The translations under genes were made by a program, and so were the position numbers. Under the pieces are notes generated by a model. That model was not told the origin of the DNA. It did not search any database and saw nothing but the letters and a program-made list of their open reading frames with translations. DNA of 15,388 nt, from positions 1-15,388 of the forward strand of contig JBOHVS010000357.1 of assembly GCA_050735975.1 (NCBI GenBank), written 5' to 3'. Each line of letters starts with the position of its first letter. Positions within the stretch are counted from its first letter, which is position 1. Source of the stretch: DATMBL01 sp050735975. GTDB taxonomy: Bacteria; Desulfobacterota; Binatia; UBA9968. Positions 5,899-13,837 of the stretch are shown in pieces.

Positions 5899-8796
5899 TT
5901 ACTCAACACTGCCATTGATGCTCTCCCACAGCAACTCCGCCGGATGCTTGGCTTTTCGCCCGGTGAGATGCTCGATTTGCTGCCTGCAGGAGATCCCGGG
6001 CGCAACGATCTCGACCTCCGCGGCAGCAGCTTTGACGGCGGGCGCGAGGCGGCGGTTACCGATAGTAACCGAGAGATCATAATGCTCTTTTTCGAAGCCG
6101 AACGAGCCGGCCATCCCGCAGCAACCGGAATCGACCTCGCTGACCTCAAGCCCGGCTGCTTTTAGCACAGCCACTGTGGGAGCGGTTCCCACAAGCGCTT
6201 TTTGATGGCAGTGGCCATGAAGCAGAGCCTTCTTTCCAGCAGCTCCAAAGCTCACCGAGAGCCTTCCTGCATCGCGCTCTCTTAGTAGAAATTCTTCGAG
6301 CAGAAAACTATGCGCGGCGACCCGTTTGGCCGGCCTCGTGCGCAAAAATTCCGGGTACTCATCCCTCAGCGTCAACAAACAGGAGGGCTCCAGGCCGACA
6401 ATAGCAATGCCCCGCTCGGCGTATTCGGCCAACTGATCGACGTTCCAGGCCGCGTTGTTTTTGGCTTCGCCCAGCATTCCTTTTGAAATCATAGGCCGGC
6501 CGCAGCATCGCTTGTCCACCAGCAGCACACGGTAGCCGAGGCGCTCCAGAAGCCTGGTCGCGGCGATCGCCACATGCGGCGTATTGAAGTTGTTGAAGGT
6601 GTCATGAAACAGGACCACGTCGCCCTTGATTCCTTCGCCTTCTCCGGTGTGGCCGTGAAACCAATCTTCGAAGGTCTGACTTGCAAACTGAGGCAATGGA
6701 CGCCGGCGATCGATTCCCGCGAGCTTCGACATCAGCCAGCGATTCACCTTCGATTGGGTGATCCAATTGGAAATGGGAGCAAACTGCGAGCCGATCCTGT
6801 TTAATCTCTCGATCCCGCCGAAGAGCCTGTTCCGCAGCGGCAAGCCGTTGGCGCGATGGTAGTGGTCGAGGAATTCGTATTTAAGCTTGGCCATGTCGAC
6901 ATTAGACGGACATTCGGCCTTGCAGGCTTTACACTCGAGACAGAGATCCATCACTTCGTAGAGACGTTTTCCGGTGAAATCCTCATGCGGAACCTTGCCC
7001 GAAAGCACGGCCCGAAGCGCATTGGCCCTGCCGCGCGTTGAGTGCTCTTCGTCGAGGGTGCCCATGTAGGAGGGGCACATAGTTCCGTCTAATTTCTTGC
7101 GGCACTCTCCCATCCCGCTGCACATCTCCACTGCCGCGGCGAAGCCGCCTTGCCCGCCGAAGTCGAAGGTCGTCTGCGGCTGCCAGGTCCGGTATTGCGG
7201 GCTGATGCGCAGCGACTCGGTCATGGCCGGCGCGTCGACAATCTTCCCGGGGTTCATCAGGTTGTTCGGATCGAAGGCGCGCTTTACCTGCCGGAAGGCT
7301 TCGTAGAGAATTGGTCCGAATAATTTCGCATTGAAGTGACTGCGCGCCAGTCCGTCTCCGTGCTCGCCCGACATGGCGCCGTTGAACTCCAGAACGAGAT
7401 CGGCAATCTCGTTCGCAATCGAAACCATTTTGTCGACTTCACTCGGTTCCTTGAGATTGATCAGCGGCCGGATGTGCATGCAGCCGACCGAGCAGTGGCC
7501 GTAGTAGCCGGCAATGGCGTCATGACGCGTGATGACTTCCTTGAATCGCCTGATAAACTCCGGCAGTTTCGCCGGCGCGACGGCGGTGTCTTCGACGAAT
7601 GCGATCGGCTTCTTGTCGCCCTTCGTGCCAAGCAGAAGACCCAGTCCCGCTTTGCGAACACCCCAGATCGCTTTCACCTCTTCCGGCTTGAACGCGAGGC
7701 TCGCGGCGTACCCGATGCGTTGCGCTTTGCGCAGCTCTTCGAGTCTTAGAACTTGCTCTCTGACTTCTTCTTCCGTTTCTCCGGCATATTCGACCATCAA
7801 CAGCGAATCCGGATTACCCTGGACAAACCCCAGCCTTCTGGACTGTACGATGTTTCCCCGCGCTAAATTCAAAATCATCTTGTCCGTGGATTCCACCGCG
7901 TAAGGCGCTGTCTGCAAAACCACCTGGGAGCACTCCAGAGCTTCGATATCGTCGTTGAAATGAATGACGTCGAGCGCGGTCCACCTTGGCTTGGGAACCA
8001 GACGCATCTTGGCTTCCACCACAGCGCCCAACGTGCCTTCCGAGCCGGTCAGAATACGCGAGAGATTGAACGCCTGAGGTTTGATGAACTCATCTAGATT
8101 ATACCCGGACACGCGCCGCATGATTCTGGGATAACGAGCGAGAATTTCACCCTTGTGAGCCTGGGTCAAACGGGACACTTCGCGATAGAGCTGACCCTCC
8201 AGGTCTTCGCGCCGGCACTTCGTCTCCAACGCTTCCGGCGAAAGGTCCTTGAGCACCACTTCGCTGCCGTCGGATAGAAGAACGGTTAATTCCAATACGT
8301 GGTCGAGAGTCTTCCCGTATGTCAACGAGTGCGCGCCCGCCGAGTTGTTGCCGATCATGCCGCCGATCGTCGCGCGATTGGAGGTCGACGTATCGGGACC
8401 AAACTGCAGCCCCATGGAACGCACGTGCGCATTCAACTCGTCTTGCACCAGCCCCGGCTGGACACGGCACCACAGCTCTTCCTTATTCACCTCCAGAACG
8501 CCATTCATGTACTTCGAAAAGTCGAGCACGATGGCGTGACCGACGGTTTGCCCGGCAAGAGAAGTCCCGCCGCCCCTTGACAAAATCGGCGCTCCGAAGC
8601 GCTTGGCGATCTCGATGGTTGCTTGCACGTCGCCCTTGTGGCGCGGCACCACGATACCGATGGGCTCGATCTGGTAAATGGACGCGTCGGTGGAGTAAAG
8701 CAGGCGCGTGTACCTATCGAACTGCACCGCGCCGTCAATCCGCTTGCGGAGTTCCGCCTCAATCTCGTGATAGTCTCTGCTCGCACTCGAACTCAT
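5899..8796 (-). CDS. Fused FAD-linked oxidase/Fe-S 2-hydroxyacid dehydrogenase (GlcD-GlpC type)
   Basis: A 965-residue fusion resembling E. coli YdiJ and respiratory D-lactate/D-2-hydroxyglutarate dehydrogenases. The PCMH FAD-binding domain covers about 45-260, with SRGGGTSLAGQTVG (73-86) and GGMIGNNSAGAHS (145-157). The GlcD C-terminal domain covers about 270-525, with GHCSVGCMHIRP (433-444) and MSGEHGDGLARSHF (475-488). Fe-S motifs follow: C559, C565, C574, and the cluster C619-x2-C622-x2-C625-x3-C629-P. Two CCG domains hold C764-C765 and C892-C893 in SGCCGMAGSFG. It would oxidise a D-2-hydroxyacid and pass electrons through Fe-S centres, probably to quinone. I chose ATG 8794-8796 because AGGAG lies five bases upstream; a GTG at 8809-8811 would add five residues. 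The substrate cannot be read from the sequence. Confidence 0.88.
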   Translation of the reverse strand: MSSSASRDYHEIEAELRKRIDGAVQFDRYTRLLYSTDASIYQIEPIGIVVPRHKGDVQATIEIAKRFGAPILSRGGGTSLAGQTVGHAIVLDFSKYMNGVLEVNKEELWCRVQPGLVQDELNAHVRSMGLQFGPDTSTSNRATIGGMIGNNSAGAHSLTYGKTLDHVLELTVLLSDGSEVVLKDLSPEALETKCRREDLEGQLYREVSRLTQAHKGEILARYPRIMRRVSGYNLDEFIKPQAFNLSRILTGSEGTLGAVVEAKMRLVPKPRWTALDVIHFNDDIEALECSQVVLQTAPYAVESTDKMILNLARGNIVQSRRLGFVQGNPDSLLMVEYAGETEEEVREQVLRLEELRKAQRIGYAASLAFKPEEVKAIWGVRKAGLGLLLGTKGDKKPIAFVEDTAVAPAKLPEFIRRFKEVITRHDAIAGYYGHCSVGCMHIRPLINLKEPSEVDKMVSIANEIADLVLEFNGAMSGEHGDGLARSHFNAKLFGPILYEAFRQVKRAFDPNNLMNPGKIVDAPAMTESLRISPQYRTWQPQTTFDFGGQGGFAAAVEMCSGMGECRKKLDGTMCPSYMGTLDEEHSTRGRANALRAVLSGKVPHEDFTGKRLYEVMDLCLECKACKAECPSNVDMAKLKYEFLDHYHRANGLPLRNRLFGGIERLNRIGSQFAPISNWITQSKVNRWLMSKLAGIDRRRPLPQFASQTFEDWFHGHTGEGEGIKGDVVLFHDTFNNFNTPHVAIAATRLLERLGYRVLLVDKRCCGRPMISKGMLGEAKNNAAWNVDQLAEYAERGIAIVGLEPSCLLTLRDEYPEFLRTRPAKRVAAHSFLLEEFLLRERDAGRLSVSFGAAGKKALLHGHCHQKALVGTAPTVAVLKAAGLEVSEVDSGCCGMAGSFGFEKEHYDLSVTIGNRRLAPAVKAAAAEVEIVAPGISCRQQIEHLTGRKAKHPAELLWESINGSVE

Positions 8797-8811
8797 AGCG
8801 GCTCCTGCCAC

Positions 8812-8990
8812 TCTGTAGTTAACCCCTTAAACTCTTGAACCCTTCACTTTTTTAACCCAACCTAGTACAAGGCCAGTGGCCATTTCCAGCCCGGCTGCCG
8901 GAAAAAAAACATTCAGGGGACTGGCTGCTTTTTCGTATTGCAAAAAGCTGCCTGTCCCCTTACCGAAAGAGTAGCCCTTTCGGGGCTTTC
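8812..8990. repeat. Spacer with REP-like hairpin and second hairpin
   Basis: This is the spacer between the dehydrogenase start and the glycosylase stop. Degenerate AACCC-type repeats occupy about 8819-8862. A long imperfect palindrome follows: aggggac (8915-8921) pairs with gtcccct (8954-8960), and gcttttt (8927-8933) pairs with aaaaagc (8942-8948) around an 8-base loop. It resembles the GGGGAC...GTCCCC palindromes associated with REP elements. A second hairpin, ccgaaag (8963-8969) with ctttcgg (8977-8983), lies just after the glycosylase stop and may help to end its transcript. No gene is present. Confidence 0.65.
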
Positions 8991-9668
8991 CTATAGAGCC
9001 GCTTTCGCCTGCTGAAAGATGCCTTCAAACATCGGCCGGGTGAGCTTCCCCGTGAACGTATTCTGCTGGCTCGGGTGATACGATGCTATGAAGGTCAGGC
9101 CGCTTGGCAGGACAACCGAGCGGCCGTGGCTGAATTTAGGGCGTGGCTTAGGAACCGGCGCGCCCGTCTCCTGATACGCCGACAGAAATGAATCGAACGC
9201 TATCTTACCCAATGCAATAACCACCTGAAGATTCTTGAACAGCCTCAATTCCTGGATGAGATACGGCCGGCAGCGGGCAAACTCGCTTAACGTCGGCTTG
9301 TTGTCCGGGGGCGCGCAACGCACCGAAGCTGTAACGTAGCAGTCTTTGAGTTGGAGCCCGTCGTCGCGATGACCCGAACTCGCTTGGTTGGCAAAGCCTG
9401 CAGCGTAGAGCGCGCCGTAAAGCCAATCGCCGCTCCGATCACCGGTGAAGATTCTCCCCGTCCGATTCCCTCCGTGTGCGGCAGGGGCCAGCCCCACAAT
9501 CAAAAGGCGGGCGCCCGGATCGCCGAAACCGGGCAACGGCTTTGCCCAATAAGCCTGCCCCGCGTAGCGGCGCGGCGGTTTTTGGGCTACTCCCTCTCGC
9601 CACCGCACCAGCCGGGGACACTTTTTACAATTCACGATGGCGCTGTTAAGTGCGGTCAAATTTTGCAT
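8991..9668 (-). CDS. Family 5 uracil-DNA glycosylase (UDGb) with Fe-S cluster
   Basis: A 225-residue DNA repair enzyme that removes uracil, and in studied relatives also other deaminated bases such as hypoxanthine, from DNA. The UDGb form of motif 1, GLAPAAHGGNRTGRIFTGD (59-77), has alanine where family 4 and family 1 enzymes use an acidic or polar catalytic residue. The C-terminal motif SYHPSQQNTFTGKLT is also typical of UDGb. Four cysteines, C14-x2-C17 and C118-x14-C133, match the [4Fe-4S] ligands of family 4/5 enzymes. The length is normal. The ATG at 9666-9668 has only a weak Shine-Dalgarno. The gene is divergent from fumC and is functionally unrelated to its neighbours. Family 5 enzymes are most common in thermophiles, actinobacteria and some environmental lineages. 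Confidence 0.9.
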   Translation of the reverse strand: MQNLTALNSAIVNCKKCPRLVRWREGVAQKPPRRYAGQAYWAKPLPGFGDPGARLLIVGLAPAAHGGNRTGRIFTGDRSGDWLYGALYAAGFANQASSGHRDDGLQLKDCYVTASVRCAPPDNKPTLSEFARCRPYLIQELRLFKNLQVVIALGKIAFDSFLSAYQETGAPVPKPRPKFSHGRSVVLPSGLTFIASYHPSQQNTFTGKLTRPMFEGIFQQAKAAL

Positions 9669-9742
9669 GGCAACTACATTAGCCGTGAGTCAAGAGTTTT
9701 TAGCTTTGAGTTTTTGGTTCTGAGTTGGAGTTTTTCTTGTCT

Positions 9743-9765
9743 TTTATGATGCTCGTGATCATAAA
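9743..9765. promoter_or_regulatory. Perfect inverted repeat in the udgB-fumC divergent region
   Basis: TTTATGAT (9743-9750) and ATCATAAA (9758-9765) form perfect 8-base arms separated by 7 bases. They lie between two divergent genes, about 75 bases from the glycosylase start and 139 bases from the fumC start. This looks like a binding site for a dimeric regulator. The spacing does not fit the FNR/CRP consensus (TTGAT-N4-ATCAA). The regulator is unknown. Confidence 0.4.
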
Positions 9766-9820
9766 TTAGATGAGAACCCTACCACTAGCGCAGCCTGCTG
9801 CCAACTAAAAACTAGGAATT

Positions 9821-9842
9821 TAAAACTAAAAAGTTAGTTTTA
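9821..9842. repeat. AT-rich hairpin upstream of fumC
   Basis: taaaactaa (9821-9829) and ttagtttta (9834-9842) form a perfect 9-base stem with a 4-base loop. It lies in a stretch of degenerate AACTAAAA-type repeats (about 9800-9842). A weak promoter-like pair follows (TTGCCT 9851-9856 and GATAAT 9872-9877, spacer 15), so the hairpin may lie just upstream of the fumC transcript. Confidence 0.4.
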
Positions 9843-9903
9843 TTAGATGGTTGCCTCGCAAATTGGAACGCGATAATTAAACAATAGGAAAGGAGTTCTA
9901 TCC

Positions 9904-11295
9904 ATGCCTGATCAAGAGTATCGAATGGAAAGAGATTCCATGGGCGAGGTTAGGGTCCCCAAGGCGGCATACTACGGTGCGCAGACTCAGCGTGCCGTCG
10001 AAAACTTTCCCATTAGCGGGATTGGCTTTCCGCCGAGCTTGATCCAGGCGTTGGCTCGAATAAAGCTCGCCGCAGCGGAAGTCAACAAAGAACTTGGTCT
10101 GCTCAATGGCGAAATTGCCGACGCCGTTGGGAAAGCCGCGGCGGAGGTCGTTGCCGGAAGACACGACAAGGAATTCGTCGTCGATGTCTTTCAGACGGGT
10201 TCGGGGACATCGACGAATATGAACGCGAACGAGGTGATCGCCAATCGCGCGCTGGAACTCTTGGGGAAAACGCGAGGCAGTAAAGAGGTGCATCCCAATG
10301 ACCACGTGAATATCGGGCAGTCGAGCAATGACGTGATCCCCAGCGCCATTCATATAGCTGCGCTGCAATCTATTGAGAACAAGCTTCTGCCGGCGCTCGA
10401 AGCGTTGCGGCAGGCGTTTGAAGCCAAAGCGGCGGAATTTGACGGGATCTTAAAGATCGGCCGCACCCACTTGGCCGATGCGACGCCAATTCGCTTGGGA
10501 CAAGAATTTTCGGGATACGCCCGGCAGATCGAGCTCAGCATCGACCGAATCAGGCATGCTGCTGGAGGTTTAGAGGAGTTGGCGCTGGGCGGAACCGCCA
10601 TAGGGACCGGCATCAATACCCATCCGGAATTTGCCCGCAAGGTGATCGCGAAAATTTCAGAAACGACCGGTCTGCCCTTCTGCGAGGCCAAAAATCATTT
10701 TGAGGCCCAAGCCGCAAAGGATGCGGCCGTGCATGTAAGCGGCTCGCTGAAAACCCTGGCGGTTAGTCTGACAAAGATTGCCAATGACCTGCGCTGGATG
10801 GCGTCCGGTCCCAGGTGCGGCATTGGCGAGATCGGACTTCCCGACACTCAACCCGGTTCCTCGATTATGCCGGGCAAGGTCAATCCGGTAATCTGTGAAT
10901 CAGTCCTGCAGGTTGCCGCCCACGTGATCGGTTGTGATGCGACCATCACCGTTTGCGGCCAGGCGGGAAACTTCGAGCTGAACGTGATGATGCCGATCAT
11001 GGCTTTACGACTGCTAGAGGCGATCGGGTTCACCGCCAATGTAGTGGAAGCCTTCAGTGAAAAGTGCGTGGTCGGAATCGAGGCCAATAAGGAGCGCTGT
11101 GAGGAGCTGATCGAGCGGAGTTTAGCGATGGTTACCGCATTGGCGCCGAGAATCGGCTACGACGCAGCCGCCAAGATCGCAAAGGAAGCGTTCGAGACGG
11201 GAAAAACGGTTCGAGAAATCGCCCGGGTCCAAGGCGTTCTGCCGGACGAAGAGCTTGATAAACTGCTTGACCCACGGGTGATGACCGGACCGTGA
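9904..11295 (+). CDS. fumC: Class II fumarate hydratase
   Basis: A 463-residue, iron-free fumarase of the aspartase/fumarase superfamily that interconverts fumarate and L-malate as a tetramer. Conserved regions are in order: QTGSGTSTNMNANEV (97-111), HPNDHVNIGQSSNDV (130-144), GRTHLADATP with H189 (186-195), and the superfamily signature GSSIMPGKVNP (318-328), which supplies the catalytic serine loop. The length equals the family norm. The GxSSxMPxKxNP signature alone does not exclude aspartase, but the TAIGTGINTHP region (231-241) and the neighbouring fumarate reductase genes favour fumarase. AAGGAG (9890-9895) lies eight bases before the ATG. The gene heads a block leading to frdABCD, consistent with conversion of malate to succinate or the reverse. 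A 302-base repeat spacer before the ferredoxin suggests a separate transcript. Confidence 0.95.
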   Translation: MPDQEYRMERDSMGEVRVPKAAYYGAQTQRAVENFPISGIGFPPSLIQALARIKLAAAEVNKELGLLNGEIADAVGKAAAEVVAGRHDKEFVVDVFQTGSGTSTNMNANEVIANRALELLGKTRGSKEVHPNDHVNIGQSSNDVIPSAIHIAALQSIENKLLPALEALRQAFEAKAAEFDGILKIGRTHLADATPIRLGQEFSGYARQIELSIDRIRHAAGGLEELALGGTAIGTGINTHPEFARKVIAKISETTGLPFCEAKNHFEAQAAKDAAVHVSGSLKTLAVSLTKIANDLRWMASGPRCGIGEIGLPDTQPGSSIMPGKVNPVICESVLQVAAHVIGCDATITVCGQAGNFELNVMMPIMALRLLEAIGFTANVVEAFSEKCVVGIEANKERCEELIERSLAMVTALAPRIGYDAAAKIAKEAFETGKTVREIARVQGVLPDEELDKLLDPRVMTGP

Positions 11296-11597
11296 GCGCC
11301 GTATGCGAAGGTTAGGCTAGTTAAGGTTTAAGACGGAAAGTTCCGCGTTCGAGGTTCAATGTTCGACGTTCGGAGTTCGATGTTCGACGTTCCTAGCTCG
11401 GCGACCCTGGCTTGCCCTGCTATGGCCTGAAACAACAACTCAAGTCGATGGGTTGGAATCTCAACCTGGACCTAAACCTCAACCTGTTTCTATTTGCTCA
11501 ACCTAAGCCTAAACCTTAACCTGCTTCACCGGCGTGCAAAGCCATAATTTTTTTGCTATAAATTCAGCAGCGCTAAAAAACGATCGAGGGGAACTTC
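11296..11597. repeat. 302-base spacer with GTTCG-type and AACCT-type repeats
   Basis: No gene lies between fumC and the ferredoxin gene. 11341-11395 is a run of GTTCGA/GTTCGACGTTC units. 11462-11486 and 11498-11522 are runs of CCTAAACCTCAACC units. Both families and their order match the minus strand of 1262-1414. The last 60 bases are AT-richer and hold the candidate promoter of the next gene. Confidence 0.8.
11534..11562 (+). promoter_or_regulatory. Candidate promoter of the ferredoxin-frdABCD operon
   Basis: TATAAA (11557-11562) matches five of six bases of the -10 consensus and follows a T-rich stretch. At a 17-base spacing the -35 position reads GTGCAA (11534-11539), only three of six matches, so an activator may be needed. 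The leader would be about 30 bases and ends with GAGGGGA (11586-11592) before the ATG at 11598. Confidence 0.35.
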
Positions 11598-11936
11598 ATG
11601 ATTCAAAGACCACAGCCCTATAAACGACAAATTTATCTTTGCATCAATAACCGCAACGGCGAAAGCCCGTCATGCGGTTATAGCGGCGGCGAAGAAATCG
11701 CGGAAGAGCTCAAAAAAGTGGCGAAGGAGATGAACCTAAAGGGAAAACTTCGCGTTGCCCGGAGCGGCTGCTTTGATCTCTGCGCCTTCGGCCCGAACAT
11801 GATGATCTGGCCGGAGGGGCTTTGGTTTATGAAGGTTACCAAAGACGATATTCCGCAGATCATTGAAACCTACTTAAAGCTCGAAGAATCAGATAAGAAA
11901 CAGGAAGCCGCTTCTCCTAGCCCTGCTGGAAAGTGA
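11598..11936 (+). CDS. Thioredoxin-like [2Fe-2S] ferredoxin
   Basis: A 112-residue protein of the thioredoxin-fold (2Fe-2S) ferredoxin family, related to NuoE-type domains and the Aquifex/Clostridium-type ferredoxins. The four ligands are C15 and C26 (C-x10-C, in YLCINNRN...PSCGYSGG) and C58 and C62 (C-x3-C, in RSGCFDLCAFGPNMMIWPEG). The KVTKDDIPQIIETYL helix closes the domain, and a charged, low-complexity tail (about 96-112) follows. There is no signal peptide, so it is cytoplasmic. GAGGGGA (11586-11592) precedes the ATG. It lies 47 bases before frdA on the same strand and is probably co-transcribed. Fumarate reductase does not require such a ferredoxin. Its role could be electron delivery, cluster assembly or redox sensing, none of which is shown by the sequence. 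Confidence 0.88.
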   Translation: MIQRPQPYKRQIYLCINNRNGESPSCGYSGGEEIAEELKKVAKEMNLKGKLRVARSGCFDLCAFGPNMMIWPEGLWFMKVTKDDIPQIIETYLKLEESDKKQEAASPSPAGK

Positions 11937-11983
11937 CCCGTCTTTAGAAAGCACAAACTTTCTGTAATCGTCCAAGCCCGAAA

Positions 11984-13714
11984 ATGTACACCCATGATAT
12001 CGTAGTCGTTGGAGGCGGAGGTGCGGGCCTGCGCGCGGCGATCGCCGCAGCCGAAGCATCGAAGCAATTGTCTATCGCCGTTGTCTCCAAAGTTTACCCC
12101 ATGCGGAGCCACACGGTTTCCGCCGAGGGGGGCACCGCAGCGGTGCTGCGTGAATTTGATAGTTTGGACCTTCACGCCAAGGACACGATCTTCGGAGCGG
12201 ATTTTATGGCTGACCAGGACGCGGTCGAAGCCTTTGTCAAAGAGGCTCCCGGAGAACTCATCCAACTTGAGCACTGGGGCTGTCCGTGGAGTCGCGATCC
12301 GGACGGGCGCGTCAGCGTCAGGTCGTTCGGCGGTATGAGCGTCGATCGCACCCTGTTTGCCGCCGATAAGACCGGCTTCCATTTGCTCCATACTCTCTTT
12401 CAGACCTCCCTCAAATACGACAACATCATTCGCTACGACGAGTGCTTCTTGACTTCGCTTCTCGTCGACGACGGCAAAGTCCGGGGGGTGACAGCCATCA
12501 ACCTTTATAACGGGCAAGTTGAAGTCATCGCCGGCAGGGCCGTCATTCTCTGCACCGGCGGAGGCGGGCGCGTCTTTCCTTTCACCACCAACGCCGCGAT
12601 AAAAACGGGCGACGGTATGGCGCTGGCCTACCGTGCCGGAGTCCCCCTGAAGGACATGGAATTTGTCCAGTACCATCCCACGGGATTACCCGGGACCGGC
12701 ATTCTGATCACCGAAGCATCACGCGGTGAAGGGGGATGGCTTAAGAACAAAGACGGCTACCGATACCTTCAAGACTACGGTCTCGGCCCCCCGACCGAGA
12801 AACCGACGCACCGTAAAATGGAGCTTGGACCCCGCGACATCCTGTCGCGCTGCCACATGCAGGAGCTGGCCAAAGGGCGAACGTTTGAAGGGCCCTACGG
12901 CCACTTCGTTCACCTCGACCTGCGTCATCTCGGGGAAGAAGTCATCAACAGGAAACTGCCGTTCGTCCGCGAGCTGGCGCACAAGTATGTGGGTATCGAT
13001 CCGGTGTACGAGCCTATTCCCGTGCGGCCCGTGGTGCACTACATGATGGGAGGCGTTTCCACCGACATCAACGCGAAAACATCGCTGGAGGGTTTTTACG
13101 CCGCGGGTGAAACCGCATGCGTCTCCATTAACGGCGGCAACCGGCTAGGTTCCAATTCGCTGACCGAGCTGCTCGTCTTTGGGACGAGAGCCGGACGTTC
13201 CGCTGCGGAATATGCCAGGTCCCAACCCGCCCCGGAATCCGCGCGGCTTTCGGCAATGGCAGCAGACGAGCAGCGCCGCCTGGACCGCCAGTTTCTGCGC
13301 AAGGAGGGCGGCCGGGAAAGAATCGCCACGATCCGCCAGGAAATGCAGAAAACCATGGAGGAGGGAGTGGGGATCTATCGGGACGAAGAAAAAATGCGGA
13401 AAACTTGCAGGATGCTGAGGAGCCTGCGGGAGCGCTTCGAGGACATTATCATCGAGGATCGGGGCAGCACTTTCAACACGGAAATCATCAGCGCGTTGGA
13501 ACTGGATTTCATGCTCGACGTGGCCGAGGCTGTGGCCAATTCAGCGCTTATGCGTAGAGAGTCACGCGGGTCGCACACTCGCACGGATTTCCCAAAGCGC
13601 GACGATGCGAACTTCTTGAAGCACACCCTGGCCTACCGGACACTCGACGGGCCGAGAATCGAATACCTGCCGGTGACCATTACTCGCTGGCAACCCGAAG
13701 AACGCAAATATTAA
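11984..13714 (+). CDS. frdA: Fumarate reductase flavoprotein subunit
   Basis: The 576-residue catalytic subunit, reducing fumarate to succinate or the reverse. The FAD-binding GGGGAGLRAA (10-19) is N-terminal, and H43 in MRSHTVSAEGG is the expected covalent FAD site. Active-site residues line up with E. coli FrdA at an offset of one to three: H231 (HPTGLPG), R284 (ELGPRD), H352 (VVHYMMGG) and R387 (NRLGSNS). The segments GYRYLQDYG, MELGPRD and EPIPVRP are FrdA-like rather than typical of E. coli SdhA. The ATG at 11984 lacks a clear Shine-Dalgarno, although the reading frame starts exactly at the nucleotide-binding strand. The subunit is soluble and sits on FrdB at the membrane face. A 142-base gap with inverted repeats separates it from frdB. 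Confidence 0.93.
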   Translation: MYTHDIVVVGGGGAGLRAAIAAAEASKQLSIAVVSKVYPMRSHTVSAEGGTAAVLREFDSLDLHAKDTIFGADFMADQDAVEAFVKEAPGELIQLEHWGCPWSRDPDGRVSVRSFGGMSVDRTLFAADKTGFHLLHTLFQTSLKYDNIIRYDECFLTSLLVDDGKVRGVTAINLYNGQVEVIAGRAVILCTGGGGRVFPFTTNAAIKTGDGMALAYRAGVPLKDMEFVQYHPTGLPGTGILITEASRGEGGWLKNKDGYRYLQDYGLGPPTEKPTHRKMELGPRDILSRCHMQELAKGRTFEGPYGHFVHLDLRHLGEEVINRKLPFVRELAHKYVGIDPVYEPIPVRPVVHYMMGGVSTDINAKTSLEGFYAAGETACVSINGGNRLGSNSLTELLVFGTRAGRSAAEYARSQPAPESARLSAMAADEQRRLDRQFLRKEGGRERIATIRQEMQKTMEEGVGIYRDEEKMRKTCRMLRSLRERFEDIIIEDRGSTFNTEIISALELDFMLDVAEAVANSALMRRESRGSHTRTDFPKRDDANFLKHTLAYRTLDGPRIEYLPVTITRWQPEERKY

Positions 13715-13733
13715 AGAGCTTTAAATCAAAATA

Positions 13734-13837
13734 ATTGCAAATTTCAAAATGCAAACTCAGGAGATATAATATAAAAGGGAAGAGCTTAGTTATCTGAAAT
13801 TTTGACTTTTACACTTTGCAATTTTTCATTTTGCAAT
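13734..13837. repeat. Imperfect inverted repeat of TTTGCAATTTT type in the frdA-frdB gap
   Basis: The left arm (13734-13755, attgcaaatttcaaaatgca...) is nearly the reverse complement of the right arm (13815-13837, ending cattttgcaat), with one gap and about three mismatches. These AT-rich TTTGCA repeats contrast with the surrounding GC-rich genes. In RNA they could form a long stem between frdA and frdB. Confidence 0.6.
13742..13770 (+). promoter_or_regulatory. Candidate internal promoter before frdB
   Basis: A perfect TATAAT (13765-13770) lies 17 bases after TTTCAA (13742-13747, three of six matches to TTGACA). It is in the AT-rich gap between frdA and frdB, where such a match is more likely by chance. 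If active, it would give frdBCD a transcript separate from frdA. Confidence 0.3.

Noticed and set aside
8797..8811. GTG start for the large dehydrogenase, adding five residues
   Set aside because: The ATG at 8794-8796 has AGGAG at five bases, whereas the GTG has no such signal.
9743..9765. FNR or CRP binding site upstream of fumC
   Set aside because: The half-sites are separated by seven bases and lack the TTGAT-N4-ATCAA or TGTGA-N6-TCACA arrangement.
11341..11522. Possible CRISPR array
   Set aside because: The units are 5-10 bases, degenerate and contiguous, with no regular spacers and no cas genes nearby.
11946..11963. Hairpin agaaag/ctttct between the ferredoxin and frdA as a terminator
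   Set aside because: The stem is only six weak base pairs with no T-run after it, so it is unlikely to stop transcription.
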